Under the pieces are notes generated by a model. The model did no database searches, was not told the origin of the DNA, and worked only from the letters and a program-made list of their open reading frames with translations. The position numbers were made by a program, and so were the translations under genes. A DNA stretch of 25,712 nucleotides from DRVV01 sp964487415 (GTDB lineage: Archaea > Thermoproteota > Bathyarchaeia > Bathyarchaeales > Bathycorpusculaceae). The stretch covers positions 1-25,712 of the forward strand of contig CAZAPQ010000016.1 of NCBI GenBank assembly GCA_964487415.1, written 5' to 3'. Of this stretch, positions 7,507 through 15,937 are shown one piece after another (positions within the stretch are counted from its first letter, which is position 1; every line of letters begins with the position of its first letter).

Positions 7507-9072
7507 GTGACGCTTATAGGTCTAAAATGCAGGATAGGCCTCGTATATGTTCCTGGGGCTTTACCCTGTTTTGAAGAGTTTGGCGGCCTACCCACAGACA
7601 TTGTTAGACAGGATGGGCTCGTGAAGGGTAAACAAGCATCTGAAGTTCTTGACATGCTCATAATTCCGGGTGGAAGCCTTGTCGAGTCTGGAAGTATAGG
7701 GGGCAATCTTGCAAAAGAGATTGTTAAGATGGCGGGGTCCGGAAAACTTCTACTAGGCATATGCGCAGGCTTTCAGATATTGGCTCGAAGCACTGATACT
7801 GGCAGGCTGTCCCCAGTTCCTATTGTGAGGCATGGGCTTGGCCTACTAGATGTAGATTTTGCGCCTCTAATATGCACTGACCGCGTGGTCGCCAAAGTTG
7901 TTGGAAAAAGCTTCATCGCTGATGATATAGGCTTAAAAGTTACCGGTTTCCACTGCCACACCTATGGTAATATAACCCTCCACAAGGACGCCAAACCCAT
8001 TCTAGTTTCAAGTGTTAGAAGACTGAACTATCGTAGTAACCCGCAGGAAATAGTTTCTGGAGTAGCCAATACGGAAGGCAACATCGTCGGGGTTTTGGTT
8101 CACGCTCTTTTAGATGAAAATCCAGTGATCGTGGAAAAAATAGTGGAGACTCTGGATATAACTCCTGAAGAGCTTGAGGAGGTTAGGAGGGCAAATGCAT
8201 CGCTGAGGGGTTGGATGAAAAGCGAAGTAGGCATATCAGCGGGACTAACTATTAAGGGATCTGAGAGTCTGCGTAACCTGCAGTCTAGGTCTCCCCGGCT
8301 TATCGTTTTTACGGCGCCTCAAAGTGGCGTGGGCAAGACATTCATCCTCGCCGGGGTAGCGGGAGCTTTAAAAATGAGGGGTTTTAACGTTGGCGTCTTA
8401 AAGGTTGGTGGAGATGTAAGAGATATTGTTCCCACGCTATACCTCATCAAAGAGCCTATGAAATCGTATTCCTCGATAAGGATAGGTGAAAGCGGATGGA
8501 AATCCCTTAATGAGGTTGTTTCTCAAGCCTGCAAGGACTATGACTTAATCCTCATAGAGGGAGCCATGAGCGATTTTACAGGATTGTTAAACGAGAACGT
8601 TGAGCATCCCTTCTCAACAGTGGAAATCGCTCTTGCCGTAAACGCGCCGGCAGTAATGGTTGTAGGATGTGATAAGGCTGGCATAGAAGGCGCCGTAGTA
8701 GATGCTATAAGCCACGCAAGGATTATGCGAAGCCTAGGTGTGAATGTTTCAGCTGTTATTCTGAATAAGGCTAGGCTTAGTTATTTCACAGAAGATGTTA
8801 AAAATTTCATTGATCAGGCCTTGAAGGCTCATGGCGTAGAATTATTAGGAATTATTCCCCGCATGGAATTTGAGGATAGAGGCATGATCCCAGAGGTCGA
8901 GATAAGATACGATGATTTCGGATCTAAGGCTGTCATGGTTGCTGAGCAATTTATAAACCTTAATAGGCTTACGGAGCTAGCTAAGCCCCCACGAATAAAT
9001 GGAACTAACTTCAAACAGTTTGTAGAAAAATTTAAGAGTCTACTTATTGGGGGAGACTCTCTTGCTGATTGA
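7507..9072 (+). CDS. Domain-swapped CbiA/CbiP-like amidotransferase (GATase domain first, ATPase domain second)
   Basis: A 521-residue protein with the two halves of cobyrinate/cobyrate amide synthases in reversed order. Residues 1 to about 215 are a class I glutamine amidotransferase domain of the GATase_3 kind. It has LIIPGGSLVESGS, the nucleophile elbow LLGICAGFQIL with Cys86, then GLGLLDVDF, VTGFHCHTYG and GVLVHALLDEN with His199. Residues about 264 to 490 are a BioD-like ATPase. It has the P-loop APQSGVGKT (270-278), LKVGGD at 298-303, IEGAMSDFTG with Glu351, and ILNKARLS. Usual CbiA and CbiP have the ATPase first. The GATase half reads more like CbiP, the ATPase half more like CbiA. Operon position argues for side-chain amidation of the corrin. 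The GTG start at 7507 follows GCGAGG. The exact substrate is unknown. Confidence 0.8.
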   Translation: MTLIGLKCRIGLVYVPGALPCFEEFGGLPTDIVRQDGLVKGKQASEVLDMLIIPGGSLVESGSIGGNLAKEIVKMAGSGKLLLGICAGFQILARSTDTGRLSPVPIVRHGLGLLDVDFAPLICTDRVVAKVVGKSFIADDIGLKVTGFHCHTYGNITLHKDAKPILVSSVRRLNYRSNPQEIVSGVANTEGNIVGVLVHALLDENPVIVEKIVETLDITPEELEEVRRANASLRGWMKSEVGISAGLTIKGSESLRNLQSRSPRLIVFTAPQSGVGKTFILAGVAGALKMRGFNVGVLKVGGDVRDIVPTLYLIKEPMKSYSSIRIGESGWKSLNEVVSQACKDYDLILIEGAMSDFTGLLNENVEHPFSTVEIALAVNAPAVMVVGCDKAGIEGAVVDAISHARIMRSLGVNVSAVILNKARLSYFTEDVKNFIDQALKAHGVELLGIIPRMEFEDRGMIPEVEIRYDDFGSKAVMVAEQFINLNRLTELAKPPRINGTNFKQFVEKFKSLLIGGDSLAD

Positions 9073-9733
9073 CTTTAACTTTTCCGGGAAAAATATCGTT
9101 GTAGTAGGCGGCGGCAAGGAAGGCTATAAGAAACTTTTAAAGTTTATCAGCGAACAGCCTAAGATTAAGGTTTTCAGCAGATCCTTTTCAGCTGGAATGA
9201 AAAGGCTATCCCGCGAAGGCAAGGTTGAGCTGGTTAATTTTGAAGTTGACAACGTGGATAACTTCATTAAAAGCCTTAACCCAAAACCTGATCTAGTAAT
9301 CGCCGCAACTGACAATCCTGCCCTTAATGCTGAGTTAGCCGCGAAGGCAAAAGTTTATGGCTGCATAGTTTACGCCGTTGATAATCCCCATTTAAGCGAT
9401 TTTAAGCTCCCAGCCTTAGCTGAGGTTGGCGATTTTAAGGTTGCTATATCAACCGGCGGAAAGAGTCCAGCCATGGCAAGGGTTCTGCGAAAAAAGGTTG
9501 AGGAACTCATAACAGAGGAGGATCTTCTCAAGATAAGGCTTCAGCTTGAGGTTAGAGAGATGCTAAAAAAGATTTTTCCAGATCAGAAAACGAGGAGGAG
9601 CATTCTTTATGATATCCTGCATGATGGAAAAATTTCCGGCTTTCTAAAGATGGGACGTTTTGATGAAGCGTTAGCTGAAGCCTTTAGACTTATCGAAGGG
9701 CATAAATCAAAGGTTATAAAGCCCAACAGGTGA
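9062..9733 (+). CDS. Precorrin-2 dehydrogenase (SirC / Met8-CysG N-domain type)
   Basis: NAD-dependent oxidation of precorrin-2 to sirohydrochlorin, the branch point for cobalamin, siroheme and heme. The Rossmann motif NIVVVGGGKEGYKK lies near the start. VIAATDNPALNAE and VYAVDNPHLSDFKLPALAEV follow, and then the family hallmark VAISTGGKSPAMARVLRKK. The C-terminal helical part resembles the Met8/CysG helical domain. A frame extends back to a TTG at 9047, but I prefer the TTG at 9062. It lies six bases after the strong site GGGGGAG (9049-9055) and starts MLIDFNFSGKN, as relatives do. It overlaps the previous gene by 11 bases. Whether it also chelates metal cannot be read; a separate CbiX domain is present in the cluster. 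Confidence 0.9.
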   Translation: MLIDFNFSGKNIVVVGGGKEGYKKLLKFISEQPKIKVFSRSFSAGMKRLSREGKVELVNFEVDNVDNFIKSLNPKPDLVIAATDNPALNAELAAKAKVYGCIVYAVDNPHLSDFKLPALAEVGDFKVAISTGGKSPAMARVLRKKVEELITEEDLLKIRLQLEVREMLKKIFPDQKTRRSILYDILHDGKISGFLKMGRFDEALAEAFRLIEGHKSKVIKPNR

Positions 9734-9737
9734 GATT

Positions 9738-10721
9738 ATGTCCGGTTTCCCATTTGTTAGAATGAGACGACTGCGTAGAACACCAGCTCTGCGGAGCTTG
9801 GCCTTCAAGGTAAGGGTTCACCCAAGCGACTTTATATATCCAATGTTTGTTGACGAAACTGCCAAGGCACCCATGCCAATAGGCTCTATGCCCGGGTGCT
9901 TCAGGCTTCCACTTTCGCATCTGGCAGATGAAGCTAAGAAAGTACTTGATGCAGGTATAAAGGCTGTACTTCTCTTTGGGATACCCTCCTACAAGGATGA
10001 TGAGGGATCATCCGCCTACGCTGAGGATGGCGTAGTCCAGAAGGCTGTTAGATTCTTAAAGAAGGAATTTGGCGATGATTTGATTGTAATGACGGATGTA
10101 TGCCTTTGCGAGTACACCGCCCACGGGCACTGTGGCATAATAAAGAATGGCCATGTTGACAATGACTCAACCTTGAAGGTTCTTGGTAAAGTCGCTGTAA
10201 GCCACGCTCAAGCTGGAGCTGACTTTGTGGCGCCTTCAAGCATGATGGATGGACAGGTTAAGGCCATAAGAGAGGCGCTAGATGATTCTGGCTTCAAAGA
10301 TGTTGGGATAATGGCTTACTCTGCTAAATACGCCTCATGCTTTTATGGGCCATTCAGAGAGGCTGCAGATTCAAAGCCTAAGTTCGGCGATAGGAGGAGC
10401 TATCAGATGGGTTATGGGCGTCAACCAGAAGCCCTAAGGGAAATAGAATTAGACATAATGGAGGGCGCTGACATAGTCATGGTTAAACCTGCCCTAGCCT
10501 ATTTGGACATAATATGCCTTGCAAGGTCAAGGTTTAATGTTCCCATAGCAGCTTACAACGTGAGCGGCGAATACTCAATGGTTAAGGCTGCGGCTCAACT
10601 GGGATGGATTGATGAAAGAGCGGCTGTCGTTGAAATTTTAACAGCCATCAAGAGGGCTGGGGCAGACTTAATTATAACATATCATGCAAGGGAGGCTGCA
10701 CTGTGGCTGAGCCAGATTTAG
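9738..10721 (+). CDS. hemB: Porphobilinogen synthase HemB (5-aminolevulinate dehydratase)
   Basis: Condenses two 5-aminolevulinates to porphobilinogen. The zinc-site motif DVCLCEYTAHGHCG near residue 116 has all three cysteines, so this is the zinc-dependent type. The Schiff-base lysines are in MAYSAKYAS (near residue 194-202) and VMVKPALAYLD (near 249). FIYPMFV and MPGCFRLP are the expected N-terminal landmarks. Length of 327 residues is normal. The start ATG follows AGGTGAG closely. The end overlaps the hemL start by 19 bases. Confidence 0.97.
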   Translation: MSGFPFVRMRRLRRTPALRSLAFKVRVHPSDFIYPMFVDETAKAPMPIGSMPGCFRLPLSHLADEAKKVLDAGIKAVLLFGIPSYKDDEGSSAYAEDGVVQKAVRFLKKEFGDDLIVMTDVCLCEYTAHGHCGIIKNGHVDNDSTLKVLGKVAVSHAQAGADFVAPSSMMDGQVKAIREALDDSGFKDVGIMAYSAKYASCFYGPFREAADSKPKFGDRRSYQMGYGRQPEALREIELDIMEGADIVMVKPALAYLDIICLARSRFNVPIAAYNVSGEYSMVKAAAQLGWIDERAAVVEILTAIKRAGADLIITYHAREAALWLSQI

Positions 10722-12010
10722 GACTGAAATCTAAGGAGCTTTACGAGAGGGCTAAAAAGCTAATCCCTGGAGGTGTCAATAGCCCAGTAAGGGCTTTCGA
10801 GCCCTACCCATTTTTTGTGAATAAGGCTAAAGGTTCTAGATTATACAGTGTTGATGGGCGCGTATATGTTGACTATTGCATGGCTTATGGGGCGCTTATA
10901 CTTGGCCATGCCCATGATGAGATTGTAAACGCTGTAAAGATGCAGCTTGATAATGGGACGGTTTATGGAACTCCAACAGAATTGGAGGTAAAATTTGCAG
11001 AGCTTATTCATGAGCTGTATCCATCCATGGAAATGCTTAGACTTGTAAATTCAGGAACTGAGGCAACAATGCATGCTGTGAGGATTGCAAGGGGTTTCAC
11101 TGGAAGGAAAAAATTGGTTAAGTTTGAGGGATGCTTCCACGGATCCCACGACAGCGTCCTTGTTAAGGCAGGCTCTGGAGCTGCATGGTTTGGCACTCCC
11201 AGCTCACTGGGTGTTCCGGAGGAAACCGCCAGAAACACCATAGTCCTTCCATACAACAATTTTGAGGCCTTAGAGGAGACGTTTAAAAGGGAAGGTCATG
11301 AAATAGCCGCCGTGATAATAGAGCCTGTAATCGCCAATTCAGGCTTAATTTTGCCAGCAAGGGGCTATCTTGAATTTTTAAGAAAACTGACAAGCGATTA
11401 CGGTGTAGTTTTAATATTTGATGAAATTGTGACGGGGTTCAGGATTTCTCTAGGGGGAGCGCAGGAGTACTATAACGTTAAGCCCGATATGACCACCCTT
11501 GGCAAAATTCTCGGAGGCGGTTTCCCAATAGCCGCCTTTGGAGGAAGAAAAGATATTATGGAGAAGCTCTCCCCCCTCGGAGGGGTCTATCAGGCTGGAA
11601 CCTTCAGCGGAAACCCAATTTCCGTGTCAGCTGGCTACTCTACGATTCAATACTTGATTAGGAACAGGAGTGAAATTTACCCGAAAATCGAGGGGAACTG
11701 CGAAAAGTTGGCTGAAGCCCTGGCTGATTTAAGCAGAAGCTACAAACTTGCGGTTCAAGTGCACAATTTAGCCTCGATGTTTCAAATCTTCTTCTCCCCT
11801 CAACCAGTAAAGGACTACGCCACTGTTAAACTTTCAGATACAAGGCGGTTCTATGCCTACTTCACGGCACTTCTGAAGAATGGTGTTTTCATACCGCCCT
11901 CCCAGTTTGAGACATGCTTCCTTTCCTTGGCTCACTCAGACGAAGATCTTGAAATGACAGTTGAGGCTTTTGACAAGGCTTTAGCCTCAGCCGCCTCTAT
12001 AAGCGGGTAG
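10703..12010 (+). CDS. hemL: Glutamate-1-semialdehyde 2,1-aminomutase HemL
   Basis: PLP enzyme that converts glutamate-1-semialdehyde, the HemA product, to 5-aminolevulinate. The start GTG at 10703 is set by GGAGG at 10691-10695 inside the hemB coding region, with seven bases of spacing. Landmarks are IPGGVNSPVRAFEPYPFFV, RLVNSGTEATMHAVRIARG, FEGCFHGSHDSVL, ILIFDEIVTGFR-like LIFDEIVTGFRIS, and the PLP lysine in TTLGKILGGGFPIAAFGG. Length of 435 residues is typical. It lies six bases upstream of hemC. With hemA across the divergent promoter this completes the C5 route. Confidence 0.97.
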   Translation: MAEPDLGLKSKELYERAKKLIPGGVNSPVRAFEPYPFFVNKAKGSRLYSVDGRVYVDYCMAYGALILGHAHDEIVNAVKMQLDNGTVYGTPTELEVKFAELIHELYPSMEMLRLVNSGTEATMHAVRIARGFTGRKKLVKFEGCFHGSHDSVLVKAGSGAAWFGTPSSLGVPEETARNTIVLPYNNFEALEETFKREGHEIAAVIIEPVIANSGLILPARGYLEFLRKLTSDYGVVLIFDEIVTGFRISLGGAQEYYNVKPDMTTLGKILGGGFPIAAFGGRKDIMEKLSPLGGVYQAGTFSGNPISVSAGYSTIQYLIRNRSEIYPKIEGNCEKLAEALADLSRSYKLAVQVHNLASMFQIFFSPQPVKDYATVKLSDTRRFYAYFTALLKNGVFIPPSQFETCFLSLAHSDEDLEMTVEAFDKALASAASISG

Positions 12011-12015
12011 GATCA

Positions 12016-12951
12016 ATGAGGCTGATTGTTGGAACTAGGGGAAGCAGACTTTCCCTTAAACAGACAGAATATGTTTTAGATAACCTCAAACGGGTAAAGC
12101 CTGATGTTGATTTTAAAATCAAAATAATAAGGACCATGGGTGATGTTGAGCGGAAGAAACCCCTCTTCGCCATGGATAGGAAGGGCATATTTGAGAAGGA
12201 AATAGACCTAGCCCTTGTCAAGGGTGAAATAGACCTGGCGGTGCATAGCCTAAAAGATGTACCTACGTTAAAGGGGGATGAAGAAATAATTGTGGCAGCC
12301 ATTCCGAAAAGGGACTCTCCCTTAGAGGCTTTGGTTTCAAAGGATAATACGCCCTTCAAAATGCTTCCTAGGGGGGCGATTGTAGGGACCAGCAGCCTTA
12401 GGAGGATGGCTCAAATAAAATTTCTGCGGCCAGACTTGGAGATTAAACCCATAAGAGGAAATGTTGACACCAGAGTGCAGAAGGTGAAACGCGGAGAATT
12501 CCACGCTGTAATTTTGGCTTATGCAGGTTTAGCTAGGCTTGGCCTAAACAGCCTAGTAACCGAGGTTTTTCCCCCTGATCTTATGGCTCCCGCTGCTGGG
12601 CAGGGAGCCTTGGCTGTTGTGGTAAGGCGGGATAGAAGCGACCTCATCGATGTCCTTAGAGGAATTGATCATTTTCCGACGAGGGCTGAAGTGACTGCGG
12701 AGAGAAGCCTTATAGCGGCCATGGAGGGTGGATGCCACTTTCCAATAGGCGCCTATGCCCATGCAGAGGCGGGAAGGCTAACCCTCTATGGTTGCACTTT
12801 CTCAGCTGATGCTTTTAGGAAAATCGAGGTTAATGTTGAGGGTGGTCTTAGTGAGGCTGAGGATTTAGGTAAGAGGGCTGCACATATGCTTATGGCAAAA
12901 GGAGCCGATGAAATAAGGGCGCAGTGGCGGGAAAAGTATGGGCTATGGTAA
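12016..12951 (+). CDS. hemC: Porphobilinogen deaminase HemC (hydroxymethylbilane synthase)
   Basis: Polymerises four porphobilinogens to the linear hydroxymethylbilane. It opens with IVGTRGSRLSLKQTEYV, followed by AVHSLKDVPTLKGDE with the catalytic Asp. RGNVDTRVQKVKRGEFHAVI comes next, and GGCHFPIGAYAHAEAG near residue 240 carries the Cys that holds the dipyrromethane cofactor. Length of 311 residues is normal. The start is preceded by GGTAGGATC, which contains the hemL stop. Its end overlaps cobA by 14 bases. Confidence 0.97.
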   Translation: MRLIVGTRGSRLSLKQTEYVLDNLKRVKPDVDFKIKIIRTMGDVERKKPLFAMDRKGIFEKEIDLALVKGEIDLAVHSLKDVPTLKGDEEIIVAAIPKRDSPLEALVSKDNTPFKMLPRGAIVGTSSLRRMAQIKFLRPDLEIKPIRGNVDTRVQKVKRGEFHAVILAYAGLARLGLNSLVTEVFPPDLMAPAAGQGALAVVVRRDRSDLIDVLRGIDHFPTRAEVTAERSLIAAMEGGCHFPIGAYAHAEAGRLTLYGCTFSADAFRKIEVNVEGGLSEAEDLGKRAAHMLMAKGADEIRAQWREKYGLW

Positions 12952-13693
12952 AGTTTATCTTGTAGGCGCAGGCCCGGGGAATCCCAAGCTGCTGACTTTG
13001 AGGGCTTTGGAGGTTCTTCAGAATGCGGATGTTGTAATATATGACAGGCTTGTAAGCGAGGATGTTTTAAGGCTTATTCCAGAGAAGGCTGAGAAAGTTT
13101 ACGTTGGGAAAGCCTCTGGAAAGCATACCCTAACCCAAGAGGAAATCAACAATCTTATGATTGAAGCAGCCGTGAAGGGCAAAACTGTTGTTAGGCTGAA
13201 GGGTGGAGATCCATTCATATTTGGTAGAGGCGGCGAGGAGGCTGAGGCTCTAATCTCCAAAAATATAGAATTCGAAGTGGTTCCAGGAGTTTCCTCAGCT
13301 TTTGCCGCTCCGGCTTACGCGGGCATCCCCCTAACCCACAGGGCTTATGCATCATCCGTGGCCATAGTTACTGGAAGCCAAGCCGCTGACGCTTCAAAGA
13401 AGGTTAATTGGGGGAAAATAGCCGGGGCTGTGGATACCATTGTCATTTTAATGGGACTTGAGTCCATAAGAAATATTGTTGGGAATCTTATCGAGGGCGG
13501 CTTAAGTCCGGATACACCTGCAGCCATAATAGAGTGGGGAACCACTGAAAATCAGAGGACAATAATTGGTCGTTTGGCGAAAATAGCCGACGAGGCTGAA
13601 AAAGCATCTTTTAAACCACCCTCCGTAATTGTTGTAGGAGAAGTGGCTAATCTGGGCAGGAAACTTGCATGGTTCAAGAAACCCCTAACCTAA
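12938..13693 (+). CDS. cobA: Uroporphyrinogen-III C-methyltransferase (SUMT)
   Basis: SAM-dependent methylation of uroporphyrinogen III at C2 and C7 to give precorrin-2, the entry to cobalamin and siroheme-type pathways. The SAM loop KVYLVGAGPGNPKLLTLRAL is at the start. ADVVIYDRLVS, VGKASGKHTLTQEEIN and VRLKGGDPFIFGRGGEEAEA are SUMT-specific signatures. Length of 251 residues marks a single-domain enzyme, not fused to precorrin-2 dehydrogenase or HemD. Its reading frame overlaps hemC before it and hemD after it, implying coupled translation. Confidence 0.97.
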   Translation: MGYGKVYLVGAGPGNPKLLTLRALEVLQNADVVIYDRLVSEDVLRLIPEKAEKVYVGKASGKHTLTQEEINNLMIEAAVKGKTVVRLKGGDPFIFGRGGEEAEALISKNIEFEVVPGVSSAFAAPAYAGIPLTHRAYASSVAIVTGSQAADASKKVNWGKIAGAVDTIVILMGLESIRNIVGNLIEGGLSPDTPAAIIEWGTTENQRTIIGRLAKIADEAEKASFKPPSVIVVGEVANLGRKLAWFKKPLT

Positions 13694-14496
13694 AAGGTAA
13701 GGTAATCGCTATCACAAGGGCTGAGAGTCAGGCTGAGGAGACAGCCGACTTAATAGAAAGGATGGGTGGCAAGCCCTACATTATTCCGGTTCTAGAGTTT
13801 AAAATGCCAGAGGATTTATCTCCCATCAGGAACTTTATTGAAGGCCTCCAACGCGGAAAGGCGGACTATACGGTTTTTATGAGTGTTAACGCTGTTCGTT
13901 TTCTCCTTAAGGAGGCTGAAATTCTAGGCTTAACATCCCATCTCTATGGTGGCCTAGAAAAAACAACGATTATAGCCGTAGGACCTAGAACCGCCGAAGA
14001 GCTGATGAGACATAACATTCACGTGGACCTGATTCCTGAGAAATACAGCTCTGATGGCGTGGTTCAAGTGCTTGCGGGACTTGACCTGAGGGGCAAAAGC
14101 GTTTTTATTCCCCGTGCAAAAGGGGCAAGCCCAACTCTTAGGAAAAACCTTGAAAGTATGGGAGCCTTTGTAAGGGAAATCCATGTTTATGAGCAGCAAA
14201 TCCCAATGAATTGTGACAAAGCCAAGGCTTTTATAAAGCATCTCACATCCGGCAGGATCGACGCCATAGTTTTTGGGAGTTCGCAAAGCGTCAAAAACTT
14301 CCTACAAGTTATAGGCGCATTCCTCACCCAGAATAGTTTACAAGAAAACCTTAAACGCCCCCTAATAGTGGCCATAGGGCCCGAAACCGCCAAAACCCTT
14401 CGTGACAACGGATTAAGAGTTGACATCGTCCCGAGGGCATACACTTTCCGAGAAGCCTTAACAGCCCTTGCCCAATATTTTAATGGGATCTGCTAA
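13669..14496 (+). CDS. hemD: Uroporphyrinogen-III synthase HemD
   Basis: Cyclises hydroxymethylbilane with inversion of ring D. The family is weakly conserved, but this protein has its landmarks. They are VIAITRAESQAEETADLI at the start, YTVFMSVNAVRFLL, IIAVGPRTAEELM near residue 102, VFIPRAKGASPTLRKNLE, IDAIVFGSSQSVKNFL and IVAIGPETAKTLRDNGLRVD near the end. Length of 275 residues is usual. It overlaps cobA by 25 bases, with AGGAAAC upstream of its ATG. It is the last gene of the plus-strand operon; poly-T stretches in the following gap could end transcription. Confidence 0.93.
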   Translation: MVQETPNLKGKVIAITRAESQAEETADLIERMGGKPYIIPVLEFKMPEDLSPIRNFIEGLQRGKADYTVFMSVNAVRFLLKEAEILGLTSHLYGGLEKTTIIAVGPRTAEELMRHNIHVDLIPEKYSSDGVVQVLAGLDLRGKSVFIPRAKGASPTLRKNLESMGAFVREIHVYEQQIPMNCDKAKAFIKHLTSGRIDAIVFGSSQSVKNFLQVIGAFLTQNSLQENLKRPLIVAIGPETAKTLRDNGLRVDIVPRAYTFREALTALAQYFNGIC

Positions 14497-14587
14497 CCTA
14501 AAATAAATTAGCCTTTGCTTCAACATTATGGGCGCAGTGAAATCGGCGGGAAGCATTTAAACCGAATCTATCAGAGGGTTATGTAGC

Positions 14588-14619
14588 AGTTTTGAAAGTT
14601 TTTTAACGGCTCTTTTTAA
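14588..14619 (+). terminator. Possible oligo-T terminator after hemD
   Basis: About 95 bases after the hemD stop there are several T runs on the plus strand: TTTT, TTTTTT and TTTTT within about 30 bases. Archaeal transcription commonly ends at such oligo-T tracts without a hairpin. The call is by composition only. Confidence 0.35.
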
Positions 14620-14638
14620 CTGTTGGTTTAGGTAATTG

Positions 14639-14646
14639 TTTATATG
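14639..14646 (+). promoter_or_regulatory. BoxA-like promoter element for the ApgM-like gene and cbiB
   Basis: TTTATATG lies about 34 bases before the ATG at 14676. A start 26 bases from its centre would fall near 14668 and leave a leader of only about eight bases. The spacing fits an archaeal promoter; no clear BRE is visible. Confidence 0.45.
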
Positions 14647-14675
14647 TTCGGATTATCCATCCATTTTAGGAAACC

Positions 14676-15935
14676 ATGATGAAGATTCTCATGGTTATAG
14701 GCGACGGGATGGCTGATCGTCCAATTAAGGAGCTTGGGGACTTGACTCCTCTTGAGTTTGCTAAGCCTGTACATATGAATAGAATGGCCTCTTTAGGGGT
14801 TTCCGGGTTGCTTTATGCTGCAAATTCTGGTGTGGCTTATGGTAGTGATGTTGCTAACTTAGCCATACTTGGATACGACCCCAACAATTTCTATTCTGGG
14901 CGAGGTGGTTTTGAGGCCTGTGGAGTTGGAGTGGAGATGGCCTTTGGTGATTTAGCTTTCAGATGCGATTTTGCCACCGTTAACGAGGATTTTTATGTTG
15001 TGGATGCAAGGGCGGGCAGGGTTAGGGAGGGTTTAGATGAACTTGCAAACGCCCTTGCGGATTTGAAGCTGGACAATCACAGTGATTTGGATCTTTTTTA
15101 CAAGCGAACTTTGGGCCATAAGGGCGTCCTTGTCCTAAGGGGCAGAGATTTATCCGCTAATGTGGCAGCTGACCCCCCAAAGGTCGGCTGTAAAGCTGGT
15201 TCTGTCAAGCCTTTGGACTCTTCGAGGGAAGCTTTGAAAACTTCTCAAGTGCTAAACGAACTAATTTGGTCCTCTTATAGGCTTTTAAGGGACCATCCGG
15301 TGAACAGGAAGCGCGAAAGGAAAGGTTTCCCTCCTGCAAATGTCGTCATTCCTTGGGGTGCTGGTACAAAGCCTGAGCTAGAGCCTTTCTGTTCTAAATA
15401 TGGGTTGAGGGGAGCTTGTGTGGCTGCAGCCAGCCTCATTAAGGGTATATGTAGGCTTGCAGGGATGACTGTGGTTGACGTTCAAGGAGCAACAGGGGAT
15501 TTGGACACCGATATTAATGCCAAGGCTGAAGCGGCTTTGGATAGCCTAAGGAGCCATGATTTTGTCCTTATACATGTGGAGGCTCCTGATGAGGCGAGCC
15601 ATGATGGGAATGTTCGGGGGAAAATAGCCATAATACAAAAGATAGATGAGATGGTTGGCAAAATCCTTGACAATGTCCGCCTAGATGATGTATGTGTTGC
15701 TCTTCTCTCAGATCACGTCACCTCAACGGAATTACGTGTGCATACCGCAGATCCGACACCCATGACAATAGCGGGCTGCGGTGTTGTTAATGATGGAGTT
15801 TCAAGCTACAGCGAGGCGTCAGCATGCAAGGGCAGGCTTGGTTATATTTATGGAAGGGATGTCATGCCGATCCTCCTCAAATTTGCCGGGCGAATTGCAG
15901 GTTCAACGCATAATCGCATATTAAAGGAGTTTTGA
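14676..15935 (+). CDS. Phosphoglycerate mutase-like phosphotransferase (ApgM / proposed homoserine-kinase type)
   Basis: Alkaline-phosphatase-superfamily enzyme of 419 residues. Metal ligands and nucleophile are visible: VIGDGMADRPI with Asp10, AYGSDVANLAILGYDP with Ser57, APDEASHDG (Asp305, His309), LLSDHVTSTELRVHTADP (Asp346, His347, His356). Annotation by homology would be 2,3-bisphosphoglycerate-independent phosphoglycerate mutase of the archaeal kind. However HVEAPDEASHDG and ELRVHTADPTP look to me closer to the related group proposed as homoserine kinases than to classical ApgM, which tends to have KGADEAGHDG and DHSADP. The gene is followed directly by cbiB, suggesting a role in making or handling the phosphate-bearing linker of cobalamin. 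The reaction is not settled by sequence. Confidence 0.82.
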   Translation: MMKILMVIGDGMADRPIKELGDLTPLEFAKPVHMNRMASLGVSGLLYAANSGVAYGSDVANLAILGYDPNNFYSGRGGFEACGVGVEMAFGDLAFRCDFATVNEDFYVVDARAGRVREGLDELANALADLKLDNHSDLDLFYKRTLGHKGVLVLRGRDLSANVAADPPKVGCKAGSVKPLDSSREALKTSQVLNELIWSSYRLLRDHPVNRKRERKGFPPANVVIPWGAGTKPELEPFCSKYGLRGACVAAASLIKGICRLAGMTVVDVQGATGDLDTDINAKAEAALDSLRSHDFVLIHVEAPDEASHDGNVRGKIAIIQKIDEMVGKILDNVRLDDVCVALLSDHVTSTELRVHTADPTPMTIAGCGVVNDGVSSYSEASACKGRLGYIYGRDVMPILLKFAGRIAGSTHNRILKEF

Positions 15936-15937
15936 AT

